From assembly GCA_016928415.1 (NCBI GenBank), contig JAFGKU010000146.1:1-43196 (forward strand): DNA of 43,196 nucleotides, in the 5' to 3' direction. Source of the DNA: Spirochaetales bacterium. Lineage in GTDB: Bacteria > Spirochaetota > Spirochaetia > SZUA-6 > JAFGRV01. Both the position numbers and the translations under genes were made by a program. Below are positions 1 through 8,207 of this stretch, one piece after another. The notes under the pieces were generated by a model. The model ran no database searches, had not been told where the DNA came from, and was given only the letters and a program-made list of their open reading frames with translations. Within the stretch, counting starts at the first letter, position 1, and each line of letters begins with the position of its first letter.

Positions 1-19
1 AAACTATCGATTTATCCTG

Positions 20-96
20 GGCAACCTCTAAAAACCCCGATTTTAAAAGGGTTTTGATTCGGCCAGCGGCTCCAAAAGGAGGTTTTTTGAGGTGCC
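20..96. repeat. Inverted-repeat element, copy 1 (MITE-like)
   Basis: A 77-bp element with imperfect terminal inverted repeats. The left end reads GGCAACCTCTAAAAACCCC and the right end is the inverse of GGCACCTCAAAAAACC. Just inside the left end is a block ending GGGTTTTGATT. A second copy with the same ends and the same inner block lies at 23661-23767, so this is a dispersed repeat. It encodes nothing. It sits 3' of the minus-strand glucanase gene, beyond that gene's terminator. Confidence 0.7.
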
Positions 97-100
97 TTAT

Positions 101-142
101 AAACAAAAAACCGGTCAGGGCTTGCCAGCAAGTCCCGACCGG
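101..142 (-). terminator. Rho-independent terminator of the GH16 gene
   Basis: Read on the minus strand, a 15-bp imperfect GC-rich stem (plus 111-125 pairing with 128-142; one mismatch and one G-T) is followed by a T-rich run at 110-101. It lies about 65 bp past the stop of the glucanase gene. Confidence 0.75.
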
Positions 143-205
143 CCGGTTTTAGAGGTAAGGTTCAATCAATCATAATGACAAAACGAAGAGGCATCGCCTT
201 CTTTC

Positions 206-1057
206 TTACTCGCTATACCATCTCACATAATCAATCTGCATTACCGCCGGGAAAACCGTGGAACCATCCGGAGAACCAGGCCATTGTCCTCCGACGGCCA
301 GGTTTAACAGAATAAAGAACGGTCTGTGGAATTCTTCCGTTGAATTGACGCTGTTCAGTATATTCGCTTCGAAGAATTGCGCGCCGTTAAGATACCATTT
401 GATAGCAGATGAATTCCAGAGGATCGCATACGTGTTCCAGTTCCCGGGCGAGCAGGCCACTCCTGTGCCGTAATCCGCCTGTCCATTGCAGTCCCAGTGT
501 ATAAATCCGGTGACCTGTCCATCACTGTTTACGTGTTCCATGATGTCAATTTCGCCGCATGCCGGCCAGCTTACCTGGTTGATGTTTGTACCGAGCATCC
601 AGAACGCAGGCCAGAGCCCCTGCCCCATCGGCAGTTTCATCCGTGCTTCAATTTTGCCGTATGTTCTTGTGAACGGGGCTTTAATCCTTGCCGACGTATA
701 GGCGCATCCGCCATAGGATTCCTTCCGGGCCGTTATGTTCAGGTATCCCCCGGACTTGTTGCAGTTGGTGGTGAGGTTCGTGTAGTACTGAAGTTCGCCG
801 TTGCCCCAGCCCCAGTCGCCATTACCAATATCAAAATTCCAGGCGGGTAAACCCGAACCATCGAATTCATCAGCCCACAGAGCCCCACCCGAGCTTGCCT
901 GTGTCGGGGTTGCAGCTGGCGGCGGCGTCGGTGTCGCGGCTGCGGGCGGCGTCGGTGTAGAGGTCGAAGTTGTCCGTCTCGCAATAGCGGGTACTGTTAT
1001 AAGTATAATCAAGCATAGGCATATTAATACAAAATTCCACTTAAAATTTCTATTCAT
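206..1057 (-). CDS. Secreted GH16 family endo-beta-glucanase
   Basis: A 283-residue secreted glycoside hydrolase of family 16 (laminarinase/lichenase type), which cleaves beta-1,3 or mixed beta-1,3/1,4 glucans by a retaining mechanism. Residues 1-26 form a signal peptide (MNRNFKWN then a long hydrophobic stretch to AIA). Residues 29-56 are a Thr/Pro/Ala-rich linker. The catalytic jelly roll spans about 60-283. The family signature EIDIME is at 169-174, with E169 as nucleophile and E174 as acid/base. The aromatic motif GLWPAFWML lies just upstream, and the domain ends in the usual DYVRWY. Length is normal for a single-domain enzyme. The start is supported by AAGGAGG at 1064-1070, 6 nt upstream. 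The gene stands alone, with its own terminator. Exact substrate cannot be told from sequence. Confidence 0.93.
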   Translation of the reverse strand: MNRNFKWNFVLICLCLIILITVPAIARRTTSTSTPTPPAAATPTPPPAATPTQASSGGALWADEFDGSGLPAWNFDIGNGDWGWGNGELQYYTNLTTNCNKSGGYLNITARKESYGGCAYTSARIKAPFTRTYGKIEARMKLPMGQGLWPAFWMLGTNINQVSWPACGEIDIMEHVNSDGQVTGFIHWDCNGQADYGTGVACSPGNWNTYAILWNSSAIKWYLNGAQFFEANILNSVNSTEEFHRPFFILLNLAVGGQWPGSPDGSTVFPAVMQIDYVRWYSE

Positions 1058-1495
1058 TAAAATCCTCCTTCAATTTAATCCAGGGTGAAGGATAAACCAC
1101 TTTGAATTATCTCACCCGGATACACAAACGAAAAAAACTACCTAAGCTTAACATTTTTACAGGAACACTTTCTTAATACTTTCAAAGAGCGTTTCTTTTA
1201 TCAAGCCGGTCCTAACAACTGGCCTGATAACACGTAGCTTGATGAGATACCGGTTATTACTGGAATCCTGATGAACGAATATTCATGACTCAATCCTCCT
1301 TACCCCTTGAAGTTTCTTCATTAATACAGACCCATTGGCTATAATTTAATATCAAATTTTTCATTCGGAAACAAACTTTCAGTATGGAATTTTATAGTAC
1401 CTGGAGTACTGTTTTACCCGGAAAATAAAAAAAACAATATTTTTAGGTAAAAACATATATAGGAGATTCTTATAAAATGAATGCCGGGGGATAGC
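1058..1495. other. 438-bp intergenic region: GH16 leader, mini-ORF and hairpins
   Basis: This holds the upstream region of the GH16 gene and the 3' end of the TPR gene. On the minus strand three things are visible. First, a 9-codon ORF at 1257-1286 (MNIRSSGFQ) is preceded by a perfect AAGGAGG at 1295-1301. Second, a 7-bp inverted repeat ATCAAGC/GCTTGAT lies downstream of it. Third, a bulged 11-bp stem at 1083-1117 (GGGTGA..GATAA / TTATC-TCACCC) lies 26 nt before the GH16 start. No convincing terminator for the TPR gene was seen. The mini-ORF may be a leader peptide or chance. Confidence 0.4.
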
Positions 1496-2869
1496 TTAAA
1501 TGTCGCTATTAAGGGCGAATTTATTGAATATTTTTAAAAGGGCTTCCTTTTCAATCAGGTCAATCAACCGTGCCTCGACGAATTGCTTGGCACCTTCCGT
1601 ATAATTTCCAGCAGAGATGCAGAATCCCCTTCCCGCTTTAAGGTCCTTGCATCGCGAATAGAGTTCACGCAGGATCAACTCGCCGATAGTCCCCGTGGAA
1701 CGGATAAACCGGAAAAGAATGAGGTCTTCCCATTTTTTGGTATTAACCTCGGCGAGGATATCCGTATATGAATTTTTAACAATGGTAATATCGATTATTT
1801 TGCAGCGCGCCTTTGGAAAGAAATTGATCGCTATCCTCCGGCAAAGGGTGATAAACTCCGACGCGGGAGAAATGAGATAAACCTGGAGGTTTTTATTCAA
1901 GGAAAGCTCTTCATACTTCTTTATCTGTTCCGAAACATCCTTGTAATCAGGTGCAATCGAATAAATTTCCTTTATGAGTTTCAAGGCCTTGTCAATTTCC
2001 ATCGATTTGAAATAAACATTGGCCAGCCTGTATTTTAATTCCAGACCCACTTCCCTGGGTATTGATTCATGCCTCAAACCTATTTCCAGGTCCATGACGG
2101 CCTTACTATACTGTTTTAAATTTAGATTGATTGTTCCGGCAACCAATGCCGCCTGGGGGCCAAGCGTGGCATCGGTGCGAAGATGGGAAAATATAAGAAG
2201 GGCCTTGTCATGTTTACCGGTTTCATACAGGCACTCGGCCAGGTTGAAAAGGGCCTCCTTGTCATCCGGTTCATATTCAATGGCCTTGTCCAGGCATAAA
2301 ATGGCTTCCGGGTACTTCTTTATCTTGAAAAGACTTAATCCCAAAAACCGGATGGTCTGCACATGATCGGGCTGGTCCTCCCGGGCTTTTGCAAGAAGTA
2401 ATGCGGATTTCTCATAATTTTTCCTTAAATATTCCATGTAACCCAGGTTGAAATTGAGATCAAAATGCTCATGACCCATCGTACTAGCCAGGACGAAGCT
2501 CTTATACGCCTCTTCCAGGTTTTTTAATTTTACCTGGGAAAGCCCGTAATTCAAGGTAATTTCAAATTCGTTGAGGTCAGGATTGGCGGCACACATGTTC
2601 AGAAGTATCTGGTAATTTCTGGCCGCCTTGTCATAGACCCCTTCACGGAAATACAGGTCCGCCAATGCAAGCAAAGCATCGGGATCTTTTGGATTGATCA
2701 TCAGTTTCTTGTTGGCCATTTTTATAATCTTGTTTCTATCTTTAATTTTCTTTTTCGGTTTCCTTTTTGAAGAATCCGATGACAAATTCCTCTGGAAAAA
2801 AAGGGCAAAAACTATTGCAACGGCTAAAATAGTTATTCCAATAACAATAATAACATTATAAGTCCCCAT
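1496..2869 (-). CDS. Membrane-anchored TPR protein with Mrr-like C-terminal domain
   Basis: A 457-residue protein. Residues 4-26 form one N-terminal transmembrane segment, followed by a Lys-rich patch (35-50), so the bulk is probably cytoplasmic. About 50-315 is a run of TPR helices; good examples are around 60-90, 133-165 and 167-235. Residues about 335-450 resemble the restriction-endonuclease-like fold of Mrr proteins, especially the closing part GRGFCISAGNYTEGAKQF and LIDLIEKEALLKIF (413-448), where Mrr proteins have a similar 'Ttsgft..A...a....LIDg..L' block. The usual catalytic D-ExK/QxK core is not intact: D370 is followed by ILFRF (384-388) in place of QxK. It is therefore probably a non-catalytic scaffold or nucleic-acid-binding domain. 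The start at 2869 has no Shine-Dalgarno; a promoter ends 8 nt before it. Confidence 0.75.
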   Translation of the reverse strand: MGTYNVIIVIGITILAVAIVFALFFQRNLSSDSSKRKPKKKIKDRNKIIKMANKKLMINPKDPDALLALADLYFREGVYDKAARNYQILLNMCAANPDLNEFEITLNYGLSQVKLKNLEEAYKSFVLASTMGHEHFDLNFNLGYMEYLRKNYEKSALLLAKAREDQPDHVQTIRFLGLSLFKIKKYPEAILCLDKAIEYEPDDKEALFNLAECLYETGKHDKALLIFSHLRTDATLGPQAALVAGTINLNLKQYSKAVMDLEIGLRHESIPREVGLELKYRLANVYFKSMEIDKALKLIKEIYSIAPDYKDVSEQIKKYEELSLNKNLQVYLISPASEFITLCRRIAINFFPKARCKIIDITIVKNSYTDILAEVNTKKWEDLILFRFIRSTGTIGELILRELYSRCKDLKAGRGFCISAGNYTEGAKQFVEARLIDLIEKEALLKIFNKFALNSDI

Positions 2870-2877
2870 ATAGGTTA

Positions 2878-2906
2878 ATTATCAGGTTCATGGCATAAAA
2901 AGTCAA
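2878..2906 (-). promoter_or_regulatory. Sigma-70 type promoter of the TPR gene, leaderless geometry
   Basis: Minus strand: -35 TTGACT (2901-2906), 17-bp spacer, -10 GATAAT (2878-2883). Only 8 nt separate the -10 from the ATG at 2869, so transcription should start 0-3 nt before the start codon. No Shine-Dalgarno is present. Confidence 0.65.
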
Positions 2907-3021
2907 GAATTGATGCAATTTCAAAAAAAAATATTATTACCACGATGATTTAAAATTTCAAATAAAATCTAATAACACTTCTGGAAGCATCAGGAAAGAA
3001 AGAATGCAGACTATTCCAGCG

Positions 3022-3050
3022 TTGACAAACCAAGTCTCAATGGATACGAT
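3022..3050 (+). promoter_or_regulatory. Sigma-70 type promoter of the LysM/lytic transglycosylase operon
   Basis: -35 TTGACA (3022-3027), 17-bp spacer, -10 TACGAT (3045-3050). Predicted transcript start is near 3057, leaving a leader of about 75 nt. Confidence 0.65.
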
Positions 3051-3130
3051 TAAAAAATAACGGAATATTTCTTATTATTTTTTAAATTATTTGCTGAATA
3101 TCCCGATTATTTAAGAAGAAAGGAGCGAAT

Positions 3131-4105
3131 TTGGACACATACAATATCGGTATAAAAATCGGTGACGGTTCTTTCTATCCGGTTATAGAGGAGACTTCAC
3201 AGACCAAAAAACGCTTTGTCCTGACAACGGTACGAGATGGCCAGGAAAGCATGCAGATCGATTTTTACAGAAGCATGGATAAAACAATTGAAAATGCCGA
3301 ATATATCGGCAGCCTTGTCATTGAAAATATTGAACCAAAACCCAGGGGCACAGCCGAAATAGAAGTCATCCTGGGCGTATCTGAAGATAAAAGCCTGAAT
3401 GCCGTGGCCAAAAACCTCGCTTCCGGGGATAAACAGTCCCTTTCAGTCAGCCTGACCAATTTATCCGAACAGGAAATTTACGACATTCCGGAATTTGAAC
3501 TGGATGATACGTCACCTCCCAAAGATGTGGCGGCAGGAGAAGAAGAGTACACCGAAACGGTTGCCAATGAAGGTCCCGGGGATGAAACGCAACCGCCCGA
3601 TCAATATAAAAAGCCTAATCCCTTTTTCCGTATTCTCTTCGTGGTCCTGGGCCTCATCATTTTAGCGGGTATCGGTTATGTTATTTATTTTTACGCCATT
3701 CCGTATTTCTTCAATATGGAAAAACCGGCACTCAATCCGGATGTGATAACAGAGGAAACATCTCCGTCTCCCGAACCTTCGCCGGAGCCGACAAAAATCG
3801 CCGAAGATTCAAGCACCCGGCCGGAACCGACAGAAATACCCGAAGAAATGGAAAAACCGACCCCGATTCCCACGTCCCCGCCGACACCCATTGTAAAGAA
3901 GCAGACGGAGAAAAAGGGAACAACACAATTTACGGAAAAGGGCGCCTACTACGTGATCAAGCACGGTGATACATTGTGGGACCTGTCGGAAACATTTTAC
4001 AGGACGCCATGGCTGTACATGAAGATAGCCAGGGCAAACAGGAAAATCATAAAGGACCCGGATTTAATATTTGCAGGTACAAAAATTTTTATACCCAAGA
4101 AGTAA
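3131..4105 (+). CDS. Hsp70-substrate-domain / transmembrane / LysM protein
   Basis: A 324-residue protein with an unusual domain order. Residues 8-110 read like the beta-sandwich substrate-binding domain of DnaK/Hsp70: a DG.. start, then SMQIDFYRSMDKT, YIGSLVIENIEPKPRGTAEIEV (DnaK: LGQF.L..I.PAPRG.PQIEV), then a strand ending LSVSLTNLSEQEI. The Hsp70 ATPase domain and alpha-helical lid are absent. Residues 111-160 are acidic, 165-194 form one transmembrane helix, 195-270 are Pro/Glu/Thr-rich, and 273-324 are a LysM peptidoglycan-binding domain (YYVIKHGDTLWDLS...). The expected topology is a cytosolic peptide-binding domain with a periplasmic wall-binding domain. The start is TTG at 3131, supported by AGGAG at 3121-3125. 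The next gene, a lytic transglycosylase, overlaps its 3' end, which suggests a shared wall-related role. Confidence 0.85.
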   Translation: MDTYNIGIKIGDGSFYPVIEETSQTKKRFVLTTVRDGQESMQIDFYRSMDKTIENAEYIGSLVIENIEPKPRGTAEIEVILGVSEDKSLNAVAKNLASGDKQSLSVSLTNLSEQEIYDIPEFELDDTSPPKDVAAGEEEYTETVANEGPGDETQPPDQYKKPNPFFRILFVVLGLIILAGIGYVIYFYAIPYFFNMEKPALNPDVITEETSPSPEPSPEPTKIAEDSSTRPEPTEIPEEMEKPTPIPTSPPTPIVKKQTEKKGTTQFTEKGAYYVIKHGDTLWDLSETFYRTPWLYMKIARANRKIIKDPDLIFAGTKIFIPKK

Positions 4106-6287
4106 ATACAAATTTTTTTTACCCATCCTCTTTCTTTTCATTTTCGTCCTCATTTCATGCGAAACAAACAAGATATGGAATATTCCCATTGAAAAAATCA
4201 GGCACTCGATAGAAGAATCCGACTACTCCCTCTTTGAAAAAATTGATTTTAAAGATGAAAAAATAAAGATAGAAGATATCCTGCGACTGGGTGATGAGGC
4301 ACCGTACTTTATGTCGTTGATCTTCGATAAAATCTACAGGGAAAATACAAGTGAAAAGCTTTTAGAAACGGGATGGAGTAAAAGTTACGGGTGGTACGAG
4401 CCCTGCGGCCTGCTGCTCCTGGAAAAACTTGTCAAAAAGGATGAATTCTCCACAATCAAGAAGCATTTTTCCGGTCAATTACACAGGTTTAAAGACCCCG
4501 GGAACCTGAAAAAGGCAAAATACAAGATGATTGAGGCCCTTTACTGGGAAAAGAGGGACAAGGAAGTACTTGCAGCCATCAATGATTATGTTGCAGAATA
4601 TACCGAAGAAGAAAAGAACCTTGAACTCAAGTTATTCCAGGCCGTTTCCCTATGCCGGCTGGAGAAAGATAACTGGCCGGATTTATTCAAAGACCTGTTC
4701 TTCAAGGATTCCGTTTCTACTGTTCATAAGCGGGCTTATGATTTTCTTCTTCTTGACGAGAACAGGGTTAAAAAATTCAGTGAACCCTTAATGGACTTTT
4801 TTACCGCCAGGTATTACCTCATCACCGGTAAACAGCCGGAGGCCATTCCCCTGTTTGAGAAGTCATTGACTGACCTTGATTTATCGGCTTACACCATGTC
4901 ACCCATTCTTTACCAGCTCTACACGGCGTATACAGGCACAGCCCAATACAGGGCCGGTGCTCAATTCTTTTCCAGGCTTTCCCAAAAGTTGAACGCGGGA
5001 GACAAGACCTATGCAATGGAAATTACGGCAAGGTTTTACAGGTTATTGAAAAATTACAGCCTGGGTATCAATATAATGGAAGGTTTCCTGGATGATATCC
5101 GGGACACAGAACAAATGGAAAGGGTTGTATGGTTCATTCTGGATATGTCACGGGAAAGCAGTCCTGAATTATTCCGGAAAAAACTCATCCATTACATGAA
5201 CAGAATTAAGGACAGGGAATACTTTGAAGATCTCTTTGTTACCGAAATTAATTCTCTTGTATCGCAAAGACAGTGGAAAAAACTGTGGGACCTGTACATC
5301 CTTATCCGGCCGGTCAGTTCAGAAAAAATCGTGAATCAACTCACTTACATTCTTGTAAGGCTTGTCGATAAAGGATTTTTAAAGCTGGGTGAAAAAGAAA
5401 AAACGGCCATCAAGCAATCCCTGCTGACCGACATAGCGCAAAAATGCACCCATGATTATTACGTGCTTCTTTCCGCCTTGTATTTAAACCAGGAACACTG
5501 CCTGCTGAAACTGGCAAAGACAAGCGGGGATACGGTCAAGGCGACATCTCCGCCGAGTCCTCCCTTCCTGGATGATTCGGTAAAAAAAATATTCTTCTAT
5601 ATGGAATACGGTTTATACACAGAAGCCTGTGATCTGGCCATGGAAACACGCGATACCATACCCAGGGAAATTCTTCTGGTGATGGCAAAACGATTCAACG
5701 CCGCCGGTCACTACAGGGAGAGCATTCGCCTGCTGAGCAGTCTTCTCTGGCGGGTGGACGACCTTTCCCTCACGCTGGAAGAATTGAAATTCATTTTCCC
5801 CCTGGTCTATTCCGATGAAATCAAATCCAGTACGGAAACCGAGAACATTCCGTTTTTTCCCTTTGTCGCCCTTATCCGTGAGGAAAGCCTTTTTGACAAA
5901 GACATAGTGTCCAGGGCCGGAGCCGTGGGGTTAACGCAGCTTATAGAGGTTACGGCCGAAGAATCGGCGCGGAGACTCGGTATAACAAATCCTGACTTGA
6001 CGGACCCGGGAACGAATATTGCCATGGGTGCCGATTATTTCAACCGTCTTTATACCCGCGTGGACTTATCCAAATCCCTCATGGCCTATAATGCCGGGTT
6101 AAGCAATGTAAGGCGCTGGCAGAGAGCGTTTAAAGACCTGCCGGGGGACCTTTTTACCGAGGCCATCAGTTATTCGGAAACCCGCGCCTACACGAAGAAG
6201 ATCATCATAACAACGATTCTCTATTATTTCATTTACGGTTCCAAAGAACCTGAAGACGTTCTTAAAATGTTTTATCCCGATTATTGA
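4071..6287 (+). CDS. Lytic murein transglycosylase lipoprotein (Slt70-like)
   Basis: 738 residues. A signal peptide (basic 5-13, hydrophobic 14-28) ends in the lipobox LISC with Cys30, so this is a lipoprotein. About 50-580 is an all-helical, TPR-like superhelix like the U-domain of soluble lytic transglycosylases. Residues 595-738 are the SLT catalytic domain: ALIREESLF with catalytic E605, then RAGAVGLTQL (family GAxGLMQ), a GTNIAMGADYF stretch and LMAYNAG (671-676). The enzyme cleaves the MurNAc-GlcNAc bond of peptidoglycan to give 1,6-anhydro ends. The start is TTG at 4071, inside the preceding LysM gene (35-bp overlap in another frame); AAAGGA at 4051-4056 is a distant possible ribosome site. 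No other start lies upstream of the signal peptide in frame. Confidence 0.88.
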   Translation: MQVQKFLYPRSKYKFFLPILFLFIFVLISCETNKIWNIPIEKIRHSIEESDYSLFEKIDFKDEKIKIEDILRLGDEAPYFMSLIFDKIYRENTSEKLLETGWSKSYGWYEPCGLLLLEKLVKKDEFSTIKKHFSGQLHRFKDPGNLKKAKYKMIEALYWEKRDKEVLAAINDYVAEYTEEEKNLELKLFQAVSLCRLEKDNWPDLFKDLFFKDSVSTVHKRAYDFLLLDENRVKKFSEPLMDFFTARYYLITGKQPEAIPLFEKSLTDLDLSAYTMSPILYQLYTAYTGTAQYRAGAQFFSRLSQKLNAGDKTYAMEITARFYRLLKNYSLGINIMEGFLDDIRDTEQMERVVWFILDMSRESSPELFRKKLIHYMNRIKDREYFEDLFVTEINSLVSQRQWKKLWDLYILIRPVSSEKIVNQLTYILVRLVDKGFLKLGEKEKTAIKQSLLTDIAQKCTHDYYVLLSALYLNQEHCLLKLAKTSGDTVKATSPPSPPFLDDSVKKIFFYMEYGLYTEACDLAMETRDTIPREILLVMAKRFNAAGHYRESIRLLSSLLWRVDDLSLTLEELKFIFPLVYSDEIKSSTETENIPFFPFVALIREESLFDKDIVSRAGAVGLTQLIEVTAEESARRLGITNPDLTDPGTNIAMGADYFNRLYTRVDLSKSLMAYNAGLSNVRRWQRAFKDLPGDLFTEAISYSETRAYTKKIIITTILYYFIYGSKEPEDVLKMFYPDY

Positions 6288-6293
6288 AACTGT

Positions 6294-7943
6294 CTACCAT
6301 TTATAACCGGCTGATACCTGGAAATAACTGAACATCTGGTCATTCCCCGGTACAAGGTCCCGGTTCCACACGTATTCAAACAAATACCCCAAATCAAGAG
6401 TCAGGCTTCCCCAGTCAAAATCCAGGTTAAACCCGGTATCGATACCGGTCTGGAGGGTATATTCCAGGAGGCTTTGCGTGAGGAAACGGGAAGGCGCCCC
6501 GACAAAGGTAGGCGTGTTTTCATCCAGGAATCCGTCATCATAAATGGAACCGTCAAACGAGGTAAAGCCTTCCGAGGCATTACCATGCCGGATGAACCGG
6601 CCGGAAAGGGCAATGTTCAGCCAGGCAGCCGGCTCAAATTCGATATCAAGGTATATCTGGTCCGAGTTCGGCTCAAGATTGGGTCCCAGCTTTTCGCCGC
6701 CATTCGTGTACATGAGCCAGTTCAGCTTATAAAAACGGGAATGCGTATATGTATAAGGGGTAATCATGAGGTATTCCAGGTCTATCCGTTTTAATAAAGG
6801 CACTTCCGGTGTCCATGAGAGGGAGGCCTGAAGTGCGAATTTGTTCTGTGCCGAATCGAAGTTGATCAGGACCCCCTGTGCCTGGCTTGCCGCCCCGAAG
6901 GAATCCCAGTCATCAATATAAAAGGTGCTGTTAAAGCAGATGCCGTACGGAAAACGCAGGCGCATATAGAGCCCGATAAAGGATGAGTCGCGGTCACCCG
7001 CCATCTGCTGGCTGTAAAAGAGGTTCTGAAGGGGGAACGGGATAATGTAATACCAATGAAATACGCCGCCCGCGAGGATACTTTGAATGACGCCTACTTC
7101 CAGAAAGTCGAACAATGAGAGGTGAATCGTTTGGACCACGAGATATTTCAAAACGGGATAATCACCGGACACGTCAAAATACGTCATGTTGCCGGTTACG
7201 GCGTCCACATATTCACTGGCCAGTAAATCCAGGAAAAGGGTTGAAAACCCGATCCATCCCGCGTCAAGCGTAATGGAAATATGGCCGGCGGCCGGTGCTT
7301 CCGGAGTGACAACGGGGCTATAATCGTAGTTTGGGCCGAATGCGGTACGCATGAGGCCGGTCTGCAGGTAGAGGAAATCATTGCCGAAAAAAATGCCGAA
7401 TTGACTCAATTGACCTATCGTAAACGAGCTTCCCAAACTACCGCCGCCGCTTTTCGATTCGTCCATGTAGCTTGAATACAGCGGGAAAAATCCCGCATTG
7501 GGCGGATTAATCAGGCTCATGGATAAAAGACCGGAATAGGAAAAATAATCCGTTACATATCCGTTACCAGAAAAACCCACGCTGGTGCTGTTATAAAAAT
7601 CGTCGCCGTCTGTCATAAAATTATTGTATACGCCGATATGAACCCGCGGCAGGATATCCTCCGTTTTAAATTCGGACTTATCGGCATCCCCGTTCAACTC
7701 TTTTAAATAGGCCCCCGCTATATCAGCGTCAAGCCTCCTTCCTTTTTCCTGTACGCTCTTGAGCATGGGAATGATTACCTGCAAGGGACAGGGCCTGATT
7801 ACAGGCAGCCTGTCAATATAACCTTTTTCATACCAAATGGTCAGGTAATGATATAATCTGTCATCCGGGTCACTGACCACCTGGCCCATCACGGTTAAAT
7901 TCATCAAAAACATAAAAAAGAATATCAACGCCTGTTTTTTCAT
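6294..7943 (-). CDS. Outer-membrane beta-barrel protein, possibly Wzi-like
   Basis: 549 residues. The open frame extends 22 codons further upstream, but ATG 7943 is chosen. It has a ribosome site (GAAAGGA), it begins a proper signal peptide (MKKQALIFFF... ending VMGQ), and the promoter -10 at 8001-8006 overlaps the longer start. After an N-terminal helical piece (DDRLYHYLTIWYEKGYID...) the rest is alternating aromatic strands rich in Gly/Tyr/Phe/Asp, ending in the aromatic residue W (VSAGYKW), as outer-membrane barrels do. The general layout recalls Wzi/capsule-assembly barrels, but I cannot prove that family. It ends 6 bp from the convergent transglycosylase gene. Confidence 0.75.
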   Translation of the reverse strand: MKKQALIFFFMFLMNLTVMGQVVSDPDDRLYHYLTIWYEKGYIDRLPVIRPCPLQVIIPMLKSVQEKGRRLDADIAGAYLKELNGDADKSEFKTEDILPRVHIGVYNNFMTDGDDFYNSTSVGFSGNGYVTDYFSYSGLLSMSLINPPNAGFFPLYSSYMDESKSGGGSLGSSFTIGQLSQFGIFFGNDFLYLQTGLMRTAFGPNYDYSPVVTPEAPAAGHISITLDAGWIGFSTLFLDLLASEYVDAVTGNMTYFDVSGDYPVLKYLVVQTIHLSLFDFLEVGVIQSILAGGVFHWYYIIPFPLQNLFYSQQMAGDRDSSFIGLYMRLRFPYGICFNSTFYIDDWDSFGAASQAQGVLINFDSAQNKFALQASLSWTPEVPLLKRIDLEYLMITPYTYTHSRFYKLNWLMYTNGGEKLGPNLEPNSDQIYLDIEFEPAAWLNIALSGRFIRHGNASEGFTSFDGSIYDDGFLDENTPTFVGAPSRFLTQSLLEYTLQTGIDTGFNLDFDWGSLTLDLGYLFEYVWNRDLVPGNDQMFSYFQVSAGYKW

Positions 7944-8000
7944 ATTTTTTCCTTTCTTTTCCTCAATCCTGACAGAAAAAACGCGGGATCCTAATTTTGT

Positions 8001-8029
8001 TTTATACAATAATCAATGATCTATTGCAA
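8001..8029 (-). promoter_or_regulatory. Sigma-70 type promoter of the beta-barrel gene
   Basis: Minus strand: -35 TTGCAA (8024-8029), 17-bp spacer, -10 TATAAA (8001-8006). Predicted start near 7994, 50 nt before the ATG at 7943. This rules out the longer ORF start at 8009. Confidence 0.65.
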
Positions 8030-8207
8030 GATTATATTTGCCATCAATTCAGGGAAATCGATTTTAATTGCGTGCAATCCCGGGCAGTATTAACCGGAAA
8101 AAGTATTGAATTTTACTTTTCCATAAACGAGAATGAGACAAGAGGCTGTTTTTAGTGAAGGGTATGCCGGGAAGCACGGGCATTACGTCCTGACAGGATC
8201 TTTATAA

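Noticed and set aside
6294-8009. Longer start (8009) for the beta-barrel gene
   Set aside because: The promoter -10 at 8001-8006 would lie inside the coding region, and the signal peptide begins at 7943.
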